From the NCBI RefSeq assembly GCF_964656455.1, contig NC_135718.1:129687966-129751965 (forward strand): a DNA stretch of 64,000 nt. The letters run 5' to 3'. This DNA is from Halichoerus grypus (lineage: Eukaryota; Chordata; Mammalia; Carnivora; Phocidae). The translations under genes and the position numbers were made by a program. A model generated the notes under the pieces. It was not told the origin of the DNA, searched no databases, and saw nothing but the letters and a program-made list of their open reading frames with translations. This document shows positions 54,560 through 64,000 of this stretch, piece after piece. How positions within the stretch are numbered: the first letter of the stretch is position 1; every line of letters starts with the position of its first letter.

Positions 54560-54732
54560 TCCTTTTTTTTTTTTTTAAAGATTTTATTTCTTTATTTGAC
54601 AGAGAGAGACAGCAAGAGAGGGGACACAAGCAAGGGGAGTGGGAGAGGGAGAAGCAGGCTTGATCCCAGGACCCTGGGACCATGACCTGAGCCGAAGGCA
54701 GATGCCCAACGACTGAGCCACCCAGGTGCCCC
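54560..54732 (-). mobile_element. Can-SINE inside L1, head shortened
   Basis: Young-type body (ACAGAGAGAGACAGCAAGAGAGGGGACACAAGC). It lacks the GCTGAGCAGGGAGCCCGATG segment. The target duplication is CATAAGTAATTTGTTTG before and CATAAGTAGTTTGTTTC after. Confidence 0.94.
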
Positions 54733-55322
54733 ATAAGTAGTTTGTTTCTTGTCATTGCTGAGTAGTATTCCATTGGGGGATTTTACCACACTTTGTTGAT
54801 CCATTCACTTATTAATGGACATGTGGATTATTTCCAGTTTGGGCTGTGATGAGTAAGACTTCTGTTAACGTTAATGTAAAAGTCTTTATGGATATATTTT
54901 TTCATTTCTCTTGGGTATTTTACTTAGTAGGGGAATTGTTGGGTTATATGTGGGTGTATGTTAGCTTTATAAGAAATTGCCAAACTATTTTCCAAAGTGG
55001 TTGTAGTGTTTTACACACCCACCAGAGATACAAGAGAGTTCTGAGTTCTGAGTTCTAGTTGCTCTGCATCCTTGCTCACACTTGTATTGTCCACCTTTGT
55101 TCCTTTTAGCCATCCCAAGAGGAGTGTGGTAACTGCTCGTTGTGGTTTTAATTTGCATTTCCTTGTTAACAAATGATGTTGAACGTGCCCATTGGCCATT
55201 TATACGTTTTCTTGGTGAAGTGATTTTTCAAATCTTTTGTCCATTTAAAAAAATATATTGGGTTGTTTGTCTTATTATTGAATTGTAAGAATATATATAT
55301 TATACTTTAATTATATATTCTG

Positions 55323-55434
55323 GGGGCACCTGGCTGGTTCAGTCAGTGGAGCATGCGACTCTTGATCTTGGAGTTGTGGGTTCAAGCCCCATGTTGAGTG
55401 TGGAGATTACTTAGAAATAAAATCTTTAAAAAAT
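55323..55434 (+). mobile_element. Short tRNA-type Can-SINE inside L1
   Basis: 110-bp type (GGGGCACCTGGCTGGTTCAG...TTGAGTGTGGAGATTACTTAG). The perfect duplication AATTATATATTCTG lies on both sides. Confidence 0.94.
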
Positions 55435-55645
55435 TATATATTCTGAATATATCTTTGTATATTCTGAATACAAGTCCTTTGTCAGGTACTTCCTCCCAGG
55501 CTATCACCTATAACATCTTTTTTCGTTTTCCAAAAGTGTCCTTTGATGAGCAAAAGTTTCTAATTTCAATGGAGTGAAATTTATTGTTTCTTTTTTGGTG
55601 TCTTTAGAAATCTTTCTTATCCCAAGGGCACGAGGATTTTCTCCT

Positions 55646-55859
55646 ATTTTTTTTTTTTAAGATTTTATTTTATTTATCTGAGAGAGAGAGAGGAAGAAAG
55701 TGAGAGAGAGAGAGCACAAGAGGGGGTAGTGTCAGAGGGAGAAGCAGACTCCCCGCTGAGCAGGGAGCCCGATGCAGGACTTGATCTTGATCCCCAGACC
55801 TTGGGATCACGACCCAAGCTGAAGGCAGCCGCTTAACCAACTGAGCCACCCAGGCTCCC
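55646..55859 (-). mobile_element. Can-SINE inside L1
   Basis: Complete copy with a seven-base internal duplication (ACTTGATCTTGATCCC). The words TCTCCTAT and TCGCCTAT flank it as a short decayed target duplication. Confidence 0.93.
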
Positions 55860-56519
55860 TTCGCCTATGTTTTCTTTTAGAATTTTATCATTTTAACTGT
55901 TACGTTTAGGTCTATGATCCATTTCTAGTTTATTTTGGTATGTATTATGAGGTTGGGGTCAAGGTATATTTTTTTCCATAAGACTGTATAGTTTTTCTAA
56001 CACCATTTGTTGAAAAGATATCCTTTCCTCTTTACATTACTGTGGCACCCTTGTCAACAATCAATTGACAAAACATGTGTAGGTCTATTTCTGGACTCCC
56101 TATTTTGTTTCACTGATATATCTATGTCCATCCTTACACTGAAGACTTGATTACTATAGCTTTAGAGTAGGTCTTGAAGTCAAATAATATAAATCCTACC
56201 TTGCTCTTCTTTTTCAAGATTGCTTTGGCTATTCTAGGTCCTTTGAATTTCCACATAAATTTTAGAACAGGTTTGTCAATTTCTGCAAAAATTACTGGAT
56301 GATCGTCTTAATCTGTTTGGGCTGCTGTAACAGAATTCCATAGACTTACCATTGGCTTAAACAACAGAAATTTATTCCTCACAGTTCTGGAGGCTGGGAA
56401 ATCTAAGAGTAAGGGACTGGCAGATTTGGTGTGTGGTAAGAGCCTATTCCTGGTTCATAGATGGCTGTCTTCTTGCTGTGTCCTCACATGGCAGAAGGTG
56501 GAAGGGATCTTTCTGGGGA

Positions 56520-56566
56520 TTTTTTAATTTTAATTTTTAATTTTGTAAATAAATAATTAATTAATT

Positions 56567-56597
<31 letters not shown>

Positions 56598-56748
56598 AAG
56601 CACACAAGCAGGGGGGAGGGGCAGAGAGAGCCGGAGAAGTATACTCCCCGCCAAGCAGGGAGGCTGACACAGGGCTCGATCCCAGGACCCCGGGATCATA
56701 CCTGAGCCAAAGGCAGATGCTTAACTGACAGAGCCACCCAGGCGCCCC
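56520..56748 (-). mobile_element. Can-SINE inside MLT1 LTR
   Basis: Complete copy with (AATT)n and (GA)n at its tail end. TCTGGGGATTTTTTAA before and CCTGGGGACTTTTTTTTA after mark the target duplication. Confidence 0.93.
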
Positions 56749-56833
56749 TGGGGACTTTTTTTTACAAGGGTACTAATCCCATTTGTGAGGGCTCTGTCTC
56801 CATGACCTAATCACCCTCCAAAGGCCCCATTTC

Positions 56834-57268
56834 TTTTCTTTTCTTTTTTTATTCTTAAGAGAGAGACAGAGGGGCGCCTGGGTGGCTCAGTCATTAAGCA
56901 TCTGCCTTCGGCTCAGGTCATGATCCCAGGGTCCTGGGATCGAGCCCCGCATCGGGCTCCCTGCTCAGTGACGAGTCTGCTTCTCCCTCTACCCCTCCCC
57001 GCTGCTTGTGTTCCTTCTCTCTCTGTGTCTCTCTCTGTGTCAGATAAATAAATAAAATCTTTTAAAAAAAAGAGAGAGAGAGAGAGAGATAGTAGGCAAG
57101 CAGGGGCGGGGGGCTGGGAGGGGAGGGGGAGAGAGAATCTCAAGCAGGCTCCCAGCACAGAGCCTGACTTGGGGCTCCATGCAGGGCTCGATCTCAAAAC
57201 CCTGAGGTCATGACCTGAGCCGAAATCAAAAGTCTGGAGCTTAACTGACTGAGCCACCCAGGCGCTCC
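56834..57268 (-). mobile_element. Can-SINE inside MLT1 LTR, itself split by a SINE
   Basis: Starts in TTTTTATTCTTAAGAGAGAGACAG, is interrupted at 56871-57072, and resumes as (GA)n leading to GCCACCCAGGCGCTCC. The target AAAGGCCCCATTTC is duplicated at 56819-56832 and 57269-57282. Confidence 0.93.
56871..57072 (+). mobile_element. Can-SINE inside a reverse SINE
   Basis: Near-consensus copy inserted in the GA-rich body of an opposite-strand SINE. This is the fourth nesting level: L1, MLT1 LTR, reverse SINE, forward SINE. Confidence 0.95.
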
Positions 57269-58460
57269 AAAGGCCCCATTTCCTAATATAATCACACCGG
57301 GATTAAGGTTTCAGCATATGAACTTGGAGGTGGGGGGTGGGACATAAACATTCAGTCTACAGCAGTGATTATGACTGGGATTACACTGAATCTGTAGATC
57401 AATTTGGGGAAAATTAACATTTTAACAATACTGAGTCTTCTCATCCATGAACATGGCATACCTCTTCATTCATTTAGATCTTTAATTTCTCTCAGCAATG
57501 TTTTAAAGTTTTCCATGTAAATGTCTTACATATCTTTCATTAAATTGATCTCTAAGTATTTCATGTTTGTTGCTGCTACTGTAAATGACACCTTTTCATT
57601 CCATTTTCCAATAGTTTTTTACAAGTATATACAAATATGAGTGATTTTTTTTTTGTATATTGACCTTGTATTCTACGACCTTGCTCAATTGACTTATTAG
57701 CTGTAGGAGTTTTTTTATAAGTTGCTTAGAGCTTTCTGCATACATATCATTTTAGCCGTGAATAAAGACAGTTTAATTTCTTCCTTTACTATCTGTATGC
57801 CCTGCATTCCTGGGAATTACCCCACTTTGTATATTATTGGGTTCTACTTGCAAAGATTTTGTTAAGGCTTTGTGTCTATTGTTCAGGAGAGATATTAATC
57901 TGTAGGTTTTTTTCCTTGGAGCATCTTTGGCTGTGGCATCTGGGCAATGCTGGACTCATAAAATGAGTTGGGAAATATTCCTTCTTCTTCTGTATTCTGA
58001 ACAATAAATGTATGGTTAGTATTATTTCATCCTTAAACGATTGATAGAATTTTGCTAATTTTTAAACAAATTCTGAATTCTTGTCTTTAATAGATAGCTA
58101 TTCAGATTTTCTATTTCTTCTTGGGCCAGTTTTTCTAATATGTGTCTTTCAAGTAATTTGTCCGTTTCGTGTAAGTTGCCAAATTTACTCTATAAAGTTG
58201 TTAATAATACTCCCTTCTTATCCTTTTAATGTCTGTAGGATCTGAAGTGATGCTCCCTCCCTTTCATTCTTGATATTGGTCATTTGTGTCTTTTCTCTTT
58301 GGTTGTTGATCAATCTAGCTAGAGGTTTATCAATTTTATTGATCTTTTCAAAGACCCAGTCTTTGCTTTCATTGATTTTCTTCATTGTTGGTCTGTTTCC
58401 TATTTCACTGATTTCCAGTCTTATCTTTATTATTCTCTTCCTAACATCGCTTTTTGAAGG

Positions 58461-58971
58461 TTGTAGAAGGGCATGGGTTCCCTATCCCACCTTCAATCAT
58501 AAATCTTGGAAGGTTTAAATGGAAAGGGGTCTTAGAAGTAATCTTGTCCAACCCCTTCATTTTATAGGCAAACAGAAATCCAAGGGGGGGGGGGAATCTT
58601 TTCCTCAGGCCACTTAGTTTTCTTTCAAAGCCAACTCATGTATTTATTTATTCCTTCCTTCATTAATATAGTCTTATTCATTTATGTAAGGCATATTTGT
58701 TGAACTTATATTACGGGCCAGAGACTGTGTTCTGTTCTAAGAACAAAGATGAATAAGTCATAGCCTCTGCCTTCAAAAATCTCCCAGCCTAATGAGGGAG
58801 ATAGCAAGTCATCAGTGCCAAGTGCCATCACAGAAGTGTTCTCAAGGTGCATGAGGGCATGGAGGAAAGAAGGACAAACTCTAATCACTGGTGTGAGGAT
58901 GGGGATGGAGGTTGGTCATGGAAGACTTCAAAAAAAACTTTTAGAATGGATTTCGCAGGCAAAATAACTCG
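58461..58971 (-). mobile_element. L2 fragment, reverse
   Basis: From about 58,640: TTCCTTCATTAATATAG...TTGTTGAACTTATATTACGGGCCAGAGACTGTGTTCTG...GCCTCTGCCTTCAAAAATCTCCCAGCC matches the reverse L2 3' end and continues to GGTCATGGAAGACTTC. The first 180 bp, including a 9-10 base G run near 58,590, are unassigned. Confidence 0.6.
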
Positions 58972-59172
58972 TCTTTTTTTTTTTTTTTTTTAAGATTTTA
59001 TTTATTTATTTGACAGAGAGAAAGAGAGAGAGCACAAGCAGGGGGAGTGGAAGAGGGAGAAGCAGGCTCCCCACTAAGCGGGGAGCCCAATGTGGGACTT
59101 GATCCCAGGACCCCAAGATCATGAACTGAGCTGAAGGCAGTCGCCAAACCAACGGAGCTATCCAGGCACCCC
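58972..59172 (-). mobile_element. Can-SINE, reverse
   Basis: Complete copy. AAAATAACTCGTCTT before and AAAATAACTCTTCTT after are the target duplication. Confidence 0.95.
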
Positions 59173-59879
59173 AAAATAACTCTTCTTCACTCCAGAAAGA
59201 GCTTTGTGAATCTGCTAAATATTTGTTTAAATAAGGCAAATAGAAAGCAATGCAAGTTTCAATAAGAAGTCATCAATTAATCCATTAGCTAATTTTGTGT
59301 CTAGCATCATGCTAAGAGGTTTGGGAAAACACAGATTATGCAGATGATTCAATCATGCTTTCTAGATAATAAATATTCTCTCAGATTCCCACTTACTAAT
59401 TTTCTTTTTTGCAGATGGCTGATCCCATCCATAGAAGACAAATATATTTAGAAGCTATAGGATTATCTTATTGATATTGACATCCTAATCTATTATCTTC
59501 TTACCTATTGCTGCATAACAAATTATCCCCAAACTTAGCAACTTAATACGCATTTCTCATCTCACAGTTTCTGAGGGTTGGGAGTCCAGGAGTAGCTTAG
59601 CTGAGTGCTTCTGGCTCAGGGTCTCTTAGAAGGTCTCTAAGGAAGTTAGCAGCTGGGCTACAGTCTCTGAAGACTTAACTGGGGCTGGGGGCTGTGCTTC
59701 CAAGCTCACTAACCAGGCTGCGGGCGGGAGGCCTCAGCACGTGGGCCCTTACCAGACACCTCTTGACATGCAGGTGTCTTCCCCCAGAGCAAATAATCCA
59801 AATGCCAATCTGCCTTTTATGAGCTGGTCTCCAAATCACACACTGTCACCTTTGCCTCCAGATCACACAGTGTTACTAG

Positions 59880-59989
59880 GGGCCCCTGGTTGGCTCAGTC
59901 AGTAGAGCATGCAACTGTTGATCTCAGGGTCTTAAGTTCGAGCCCCATGTTGGGTGTAGAGATTACTTAAAAAGAAAATCTTTAAAAAA
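59880..59989 (+). mobile_element. Short tRNA-type Can-SINE inside LTR
   Basis: 110-bp type. AGTGTTACTA lies before and AGTGTCACTA after. This target appears a third time after the next SINE. Confidence 0.93.
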
Positions 59990-60008
59990 AAGTGTCACTA
60001 AGTTTGGA

Positions 60009-60326
60009 GGTGCCTGACTCACTCAGCCAGAAGAACATATAACTCTTTTTTTTTTTTTAAAGATTTATTTATTTATTTGAGAGAGCGAGAATGAGAGAGA
60101 GTACATGAGAGGGGGGAGGGTCAGAGGGAGAAGCAGGCTCCTCGCTGAGCAGGGAGCCCGATGCGGGACTTGATCCCGGGACTCCAGGATCATGACCTGA
60201 GCCGAAGGCAGTTGCTTAACCAACTGAGCCACCCAGGCGCCCAGAACATATAACTCTTGATCTTAGGGTCATGAATTCAAGTTCCACGTTGGGTGTAGAG
60301 ATTACTTTAAAAAATAATAAAAAAGG
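60009..60326 (+). mobile_element. Short tRNA-type Can-SINE, split by a reverse SINE
   Basis: The head half (TGCCTGACTCACTCAGCCAG) and the tail half (CTCTTGATCTTAGGGTCATG...TTGGGTGTAGAGATTACTTT) are separated by a younger SINE. Flanked by AGTGTCACTAAGTTT and AGTGTCACTAAGTCT. Confidence 0.93.
60048..60242 (-). mobile_element. Can-SINE inside a short SINE
   Basis: Complete near-consensus copy. Perfect 16-bp duplication AGAACATATAACTCTT at 60032-60047 and 60243-60258. Confidence 0.96.
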
Positions 60327-60546
60327 AAGTGTCACTAAGTCTAGCCCATACTCAATGGGAAGGGATTACATCAGGGCAAGGGCATGCACACCAAAAAGTG
60401 GGGATCACCGGATGCCATCTTAGAGGCTTACTGCTACAGACACCCTCATATACTGACTACGATATTAACAATCTGTAAGTTTAGTGGCACTGAGATTGAA
60501 ACGGCCAATTCACCTTTGCCTCATTTTCCACATGGAACTTTAAAGA

Positions 60547-60715
60547 TTTATTTATTTTTTGAGAGAGAGATAGAGCTTACATGCACATGCAGAGAGGGGT
60601 AGAGGGAGAGAATCTCAAGCAACTCAATCGCGGGGCTCGAGCCCACGACCCTGAGATCATGATCTGAACCAAAACCAAGAGTTGGGCACTCAACTGACTG
60701 AGCACCCAGGCGCCC
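60547..60715 (-). mobile_element. Can-SINE, reverse, body shortened
   Basis: Perfect 20-bp target duplication TCCACATGGAACTTTAAAGA at 60527-60546 and 60716-60735. The GAGCCTG/GAGCAGG part of the body is deleted (AAGCAACTCAATCGCGGGGC). Confidence 0.95.
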
Positions 60716-60735
60716 TCCACATGGAACTTTAAAGA

Positions 60736-61021
60736 AAAGGGCCTAATTCTTAGAGATGAAATTATTTTGTAGAATCTAGTCCTCTTTGTGGTTATTATAT
60801 TATTACATCCCAAGATAAAATGTTAGTTATAGTTTTACTGAGAGCTGTATTCAGCCCCATGCTGGGAGAAATACCTTAGATATCAGGAGGCAACTTCTAG
60901 GAATCTCCTAGGATATAGTCATTATCCTTTGGCAGTTTAGAATTATGCAGGATTGTGACTTTATTTATCCTAGGGACTGAGGATGCAACAGTTAAGACAG
61001 AGAGGAGAGGAGTGGGGATGA
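60736..61021. other. No recognised feature
   Basis: About 290 bp of unique-looking sequence between a SINE and the next LTR. Confidence 0.4.
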
Positions 61022-61390
61022 TGTTACAGATCGAATGTTTGTGTACCCCCCAAATTCATATGTTGAAGCCCAAATACTCAGTGTGATGGTTTTTGAAGAT
61101 GGGACCATTGGTAGTTGATTGGATGAAGTCATGAGAGTGGGGACCCCATGATTGGGATTAGTTTCTTACAAGAAGAGGAAGAGAGATGAGCGCGCTCTCT
61201 CTTTACCAAGTGAGGATACAGGGAGAAGGTGGCCCTCTATAAGCTAGGAAGAGAGTTGTCATCAGGAACCCAAAGGGCTGGCACCTTGATCTTGGACTCC
61301 CAGCTTCTAGAACTGTGGGAAATGAATTTCTGTTGTGTAAGACACCCAGTCTGTGGCATCTTGTTCTAGCAGCTTAAGCAGACTCACATA
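61022..61390 (+). mobile_element. MLT1-type MaLR LTR, forward
   Basis: TGTTACAGATCGAATGTTTGTGTACCCCCCAAATTCATATGTTGAAGCCC...GTTTCTTACAAGAAGAGGAAGAG...CTTGATCTTGGACTCCCAGC...GAACTGTGGGAAATGAATTTCTGTTG...AGACTCACATA is an almost complete forward MLT1 (A/B-like). Confidence 0.88.
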
Positions 61391-61922
61391 AGGTGCTACT
61401 GTCACCCGATTGAGTAGAAGCAATACTAAACTCACAGTGTTAGGGTTCTACAGGGTGTTCAGTGGTAGAGGAATCGGCAGGTTTCACGACAGTGTCTGTC
61501 TGTAGAGGGGCAGGGCTGATGGAAAGGAACTCCAATAGTTGAAGAAGTGACTGAAAATGTGACTGGGGAGCACGGAAGTAAACATTTAGAGGGCCGGAGC
61601 GCTAAGCCAATAGTACAATATTTGGAGAGGAATCAGACTGTTGACAGAGGGGTAGGGTCACTCTGGTCAGTGGTGGAGATTGCACTGATGAAATATTGTT
61701 TTTAACAGAATATTCTTCTGTTTACATATAGTTTGTCATGAAAAAGATATTTAAAGTGGGAATAAGTGCTAAGACCTAGTTTACTTTCCTGAGACTCAAG
61801 AGAGTCTTGTATAGAAGCTTGTATAGAATCCGAGTCCAGCCACAAACTGCAGCAGATTGCTCAGGCACCCTGGTGACAAGAAATTTCTCTCTCTTGCGTA
61901 CAGGAGTAACCCGGCTGGGATA
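61391..61922. other. No recognised gene
   Basis: Unique-looking sequence; nothing recognised. Confidence 0.4.
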
Positions 61923-61937
61923 TATCCAATTCTTCTC

Positions 61938-62142
61938 TTTTTTTTTTTTTTTTTAAAGATTTTATTTATTTATTTGAGAGAGAGAGAATGAGAGACAGAG
62001 AGCAGGAGAGGGAGGAGGGTCAGAGGGAGAAGCAGACTCCCTGCTGAGCAGGGAGCCTGATGCGGGACTCGATCCCGGGACTCCAGGATCATGACCTGAG
62101 CCGAAGGCAGTCGCTTAACCAACTGAGCCACCCAGGCGCCCC
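61938..62142 (-). mobile_element. Can-SINE, reverse
   Basis: Complete near-consensus copy. The perfect duplication ATCCAATTCTTCTC flanks it (61924-61937, 62144-62157). Confidence 0.96.
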
Positions 62143-62234
62143 TATCCAATTCTTCTCCAAGAGTGCTTGGAAAGAGATGATTCTAGGCTTGAGTCAAAAT
62201 CAGGGAAAGTTTTGGGGGAGACCTACATGCTAAA

Positions 62235-62700
62235 GAGAACTGATTCAGCTGCCATGACAAAGGCCAATGTCACCATGGCTTATACCAGACAGGAGTTTAT
62301 TAGTCTCTCCTACAATTGTCCAAGAATAGGCAGCACAGATCTTTATGGGGGCTCCGTGGTATCAGAGACGCATACTCCTTTTTCAATGTTCTTTGTTCAT
62401 CTCATGGCCTTCCAGACTATTCCATAACTATAAGAGCTCCTGCTACCATACCCACATTCCAGCCAGCAGAAGGGAGAAAGAGAGAATGGAAAGAATACTC
62501 ACTCTTTATTGTTGAGGCTATGACCAGGAAGTTGCATATACCACTCTGTGTACATCCTGTGGGACAGACCAGGAGGTTGCATGTTTCACTTCTGCTTAGG
62601 TTCTATCGGGCAGAACCTAGGTGCATGGCTGGATTTCACTGCAAGGGAGCCTGGGAAAATGCAGTCTTTTGATTGGCAGTCATTTTCTCAGCTAAAACTT
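62235..62700 (-). mobile_element. Possible old LTR-like repeat, reverse
   Basis: GAGTTTATTAGTCTCTCC...CTCATGGCCTTCCAGAC...CTACCATACCCACATTCCAGCCAGCAGAAGGGAG...TGATTGGCAGTC has the layout of a reverse MaLR-like LTR and resembles the 16.87-17.26 kb sequence. Family not assigned. Confidence 0.4.
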
Positions 62701-62869
62701 GTATTACTCTAGAAGGGAGAAACATACTGGGGGAACAACTAGCAGTCTCAGATGTTACAACCTCCTGTAATCTTGTCTACAAGGAAGGCAAATCAGATCA
62801 GTCATCGCCAGGTAAATATCATACCTTTTCATGAGACTATAAACTGTATGACAGCAAGGACCCTAGCGC

Positions 62870-62960
62870 TTTTTGCTCTTCAATTTATCCTCATTTCTTA
62901 GCATAATTCCTGGTACATAGTAGCTTCTCAATACAAATTTATGAAATAAATGGATGAATG
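62870..62960 (+). mobile_element. L2/MIR 3' terminus remnant, forward
   Basis: CTTAGCATAATTCCTGGTACATAGTAGCTTCTCAATACAAATTTATGAAATAAATGGATGAATGAG is a typical L2-type 3' end. Confidence 0.65.
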
Positions 62961-63022
62961 AGAGGCAGCTAGATGTCAAAATTCCAGAAGATCCTTCATG
63001 TGCCTTTTCCCAAGAACTTTTT

Positions 63023-63228
63023 TTTTTTTTTTAAGTTTTTTTTTTTTTTTTTTTTTATTTGACAGAGAGAGACACAGCGATAGAGGGAACACAAGCAGGG
63101 GGAGTGGGAGAGGGAGAAGCAGGCTTCCCGCTGAGCAGGGAGCCCGATGCGGGGCTCGATCCCAGGATCCTGAGATCATGACCTGAGCCGAAGGCAGACG
63201 CTTAACGACTGAGCCACCCAGGCGCCCC
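63023..63228 (-). mobile_element. Can-SINE, reverse, youngest-looking copy
   Basis: Body and head are close to the inferred consensus (GAGAGAGACACAGCGATAGAGGGAACACAAGC...AACGACTGAGCCACCCAGGCGCCCC) with two long T runs. AAGAACTTTTTTTT lies on both sides. Confidence 0.96.
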
Positions 63229-63242
63229 AAGAACTTTTTTTT

Positions 63243-63409
63243 TTTTAAGATTGTATTTATTTATTTGACAGAGACAGAGTTAGCAAAAGCAGGAACACAA
63301 GCAGGGGGAGTGGAAGAGGGAGAAGAAGGCTCCCCACTGAGCAGGGAGCCCGATGGCGGGGCTTGATCCCAGGACCCTGGGATCATGACCTGAGCCACCC
63401 AGGTGCCCC
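63243..63409 (-). mobile_element. Can-SINE, reverse, head shortened, stacked
   Basis: Lacks the CCGAAGGCAGACGCTTAACGACTG part of the head (GACCTGAGCCACCC). CCCAAGAACTTTT appears before the first SINE, between the two, and after this one. Confidence 0.94.
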
Positions 63410-64000
63410 TCCCAAGAACTTTTTTGCAAGGATCAAGACCACTTGGTTTCTTGTTAAAATTAAACCTGAGGAAGTCTGTTGAGAGTTTTTCACAAAGTGA
63501 AATTTCCTGCCCTCCATACCCACCCTGCCAAGTGGTGTGGTTTCTTTATACCCTTGGTCTGATGTCTGCTGCTGATGAACTTGAGATGATGTTGTGCTCC
63601 GAGAGCAGCTCGATGGCATATGATATGAGAAAGCTGGGCTCCTCCACAGCTCTGATGTGTTATTACTGTGAGCAAACCTGGTATCTTCCTGAGAGAATTT
63701 TATCCCAAGGTCTCCTGTATTACACAGATTGATTCTTACAGATAGGAGGGGCCGGGGCCCGCTTTGGAGCAAATGGGGCATCTGCTGGGAGTTGTTGGGC
63801 AGGCCGGCTCCCGGAGGCAGAGCATCCAGCCTCCTCAGCTTGGGGCCTGGGTTAGCCTTGCAGCTCTCCCCCGAGGGCTGTGTTTCCAGCCCCCGCATTT
63901 AATAAGCTGAGAGAATTGAAAACAGTAAAATATGGAAGATAATACACCAGTCAATAAAAAGATAAAGTAAACTAAGAAGAAATAAAAAGATGGTAAAAAC
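63410..64000. other. No confirmed gene; possible reverse-strand exon
   Basis: GC-rich block at about 63,745-63,900 in AT-rich surroundings. On the reverse strand it is preceded by a pyrimidine-rich TTTTCAATTCTCTCAG acceptor-like site and followed by a GTAAGA donor-like site (63739-63734). It lies in a 171-codon open frame with no recognisable domain. Confidence 0.35.
63740..63906 (-). other. Candidate exon, unconfirmed
   Basis: Reading the reverse strand, a 167-bp interval runs from just after a strong acceptor-like AG (63908-63907) to just before GTAAGA. Two frames close by TGA or TAA inside the interval. The third has TAA immediately before an ATG at 63898 and then stays open to the donor, so it could only be a first coding exon or a non-coding RNA exon. 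The base at -3 of the ATG is T, a weak context. Confidence 0.25.

Larger units (their letters stand above)
56307..57365 (-). mobile_element. MLT1-type MaLR LTR inside L1, reverse, with SINEs
   Basis: TCTTAATCTGTTTGGGCTGCTGTAACAG...CTTAAACAACAGAAATTTATTCCTCACAGTTCTGGAGGCTGGG...CTGTGTCCTCACATGGC...GGGTACTAATCCC...TCAGCATATGAACTTGG is a clear reverse MLT1. L1 resumes at GTGATTATGACTGGG. Three SINEs lie within it. Confidence 0.85.
54225..58460 (-). mobile_element. L1M-type LINE, reverse, 5'-truncated, multiply interrupted
   Basis: The 3'UTR comes first (TAACTTTATAGAGATATAACTTACTTAAAAC; GAGTAGTATTCCATTGGGGG; CCAAAGTGGTTGTAGTGTTTTACA). The 3' part of ORF2 follows in antisense, to about 58,445 (GTTTATCAATTTTATTGATC; TGGTCTGTTTCCTATTTCACTG). 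The ORF2 part is broken by stops and indels. Inserted are four SINE insertions and an MLT1 LTR with its own SINEs. After removing these, about 2.7 kb of L1 remains. Confidence 0.85.
59495..60440 (-). mobile_element. MLT1-like LTR, reverse, with stacked SINEs
   Basis: CTTACCTATTGCTGCATAACAAATTATCCCC...GTTTCTGAGGGTTGGGAGTCC...TTTTATGAGCTGGTCTCC...AGTGTCACTAAGTCTAGCCCATACTCAATGGG...GATGCCATCTTAGAGGCTTACTGCTACA is a full reverse MaLR LTR. Three SINEs lie between 59,879 and 60,326, after the GTGTTACTA target word. Confidence 0.75.

Noticed and set aside
63383..63898. 171-codon reverse open frame taken as a whole gene
   Set aside because: Its end runs into a SINE head (GGAPGWLRS) and no domain is present. 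Only the GC-rich first part is kept, as a candidate exon.

Overview
The window is nuclear DNA from a carnivoran mammal. It is packed with roughly 55 tRNA-Lys-derived Can-SINEs. Each has a tRNA-like head starting GGGGCGCCTGGGTGGCTCAG, a CT-rich body, and a tail of (AATAAA)n plus oligo-A. Can-SINEs are known only from Carnivora. The body type here (GGGAACACAAGCAGGGGGAGTGG on the reverse strand) resembles bear, panda, seal or mustelid (arctoid) copies as I remember them. The canid head (GGGATCCCTGGGTGGCGCAG) and the felid body are absent. Species assignment is inference.

I find no protein-coding gene that I can support. Every long open frame is either a SINE translated in a chance frame or a short frame with no recognisable domain, initiation context or splice structure. 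The window is therefore best read as intergenic or large-intron sequence. Family names for old repeats are from memory of consensus sequences, and subfamily names are tentative.

Layout. 0-18 kb: an old L1 (1.8-3.2 kb), two L2 elements, two ERV1-like solo LTRs (10.3-11.1 and 14.7-15.4 kb) and dense SINEs. 18.2-24 kb: SINE-poor, more GC-rich sequence with a GT microsatellite, a MaLR/ERVL LTR with the start of its internal region (22.1-22.8 kb) and possible regulatory sequence. 24-39 kb: a third and fourth ERV1-like LTR, a complete Tc1/mariner-type MITE (26.35-27.0 kb), a long reverse-strand L2 (27.3-30.5 kb), several reverse-strand MLT1-like LTRs with nested insertions, and a forward L2 broken by a hAT element and an MLT1 LTR (36.6-38.3 kb). 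40-54.5 kb: GC-rich, with only three SINEs, MIR remnants, short AT-rich islands that may be conserved non-coding elements, and an unexplained 49-bp direct repeat at 52.15 and 53.31 kb. 54.2-58.5 kb: a 5'-truncated reverse-strand L1 carrying an MLT1 LTR that itself carries SINE-in-SINE insertions. 58.6-64 kb: L2, MLT1 LTRs, stacked SINEs and, at the end, a GC-rich block that could be an exon on the reverse strand.

The elements do not act as a pathway. What they give is a relative chronology: L2, MIR and hAT first, then MLT1/MaLR LTRs and L1M, then ERV1-like LTRs, then several waves of Can-SINEs. Many Can-SINEs landed in the A/T-rich tails or target duplications of earlier Can-SINEs.
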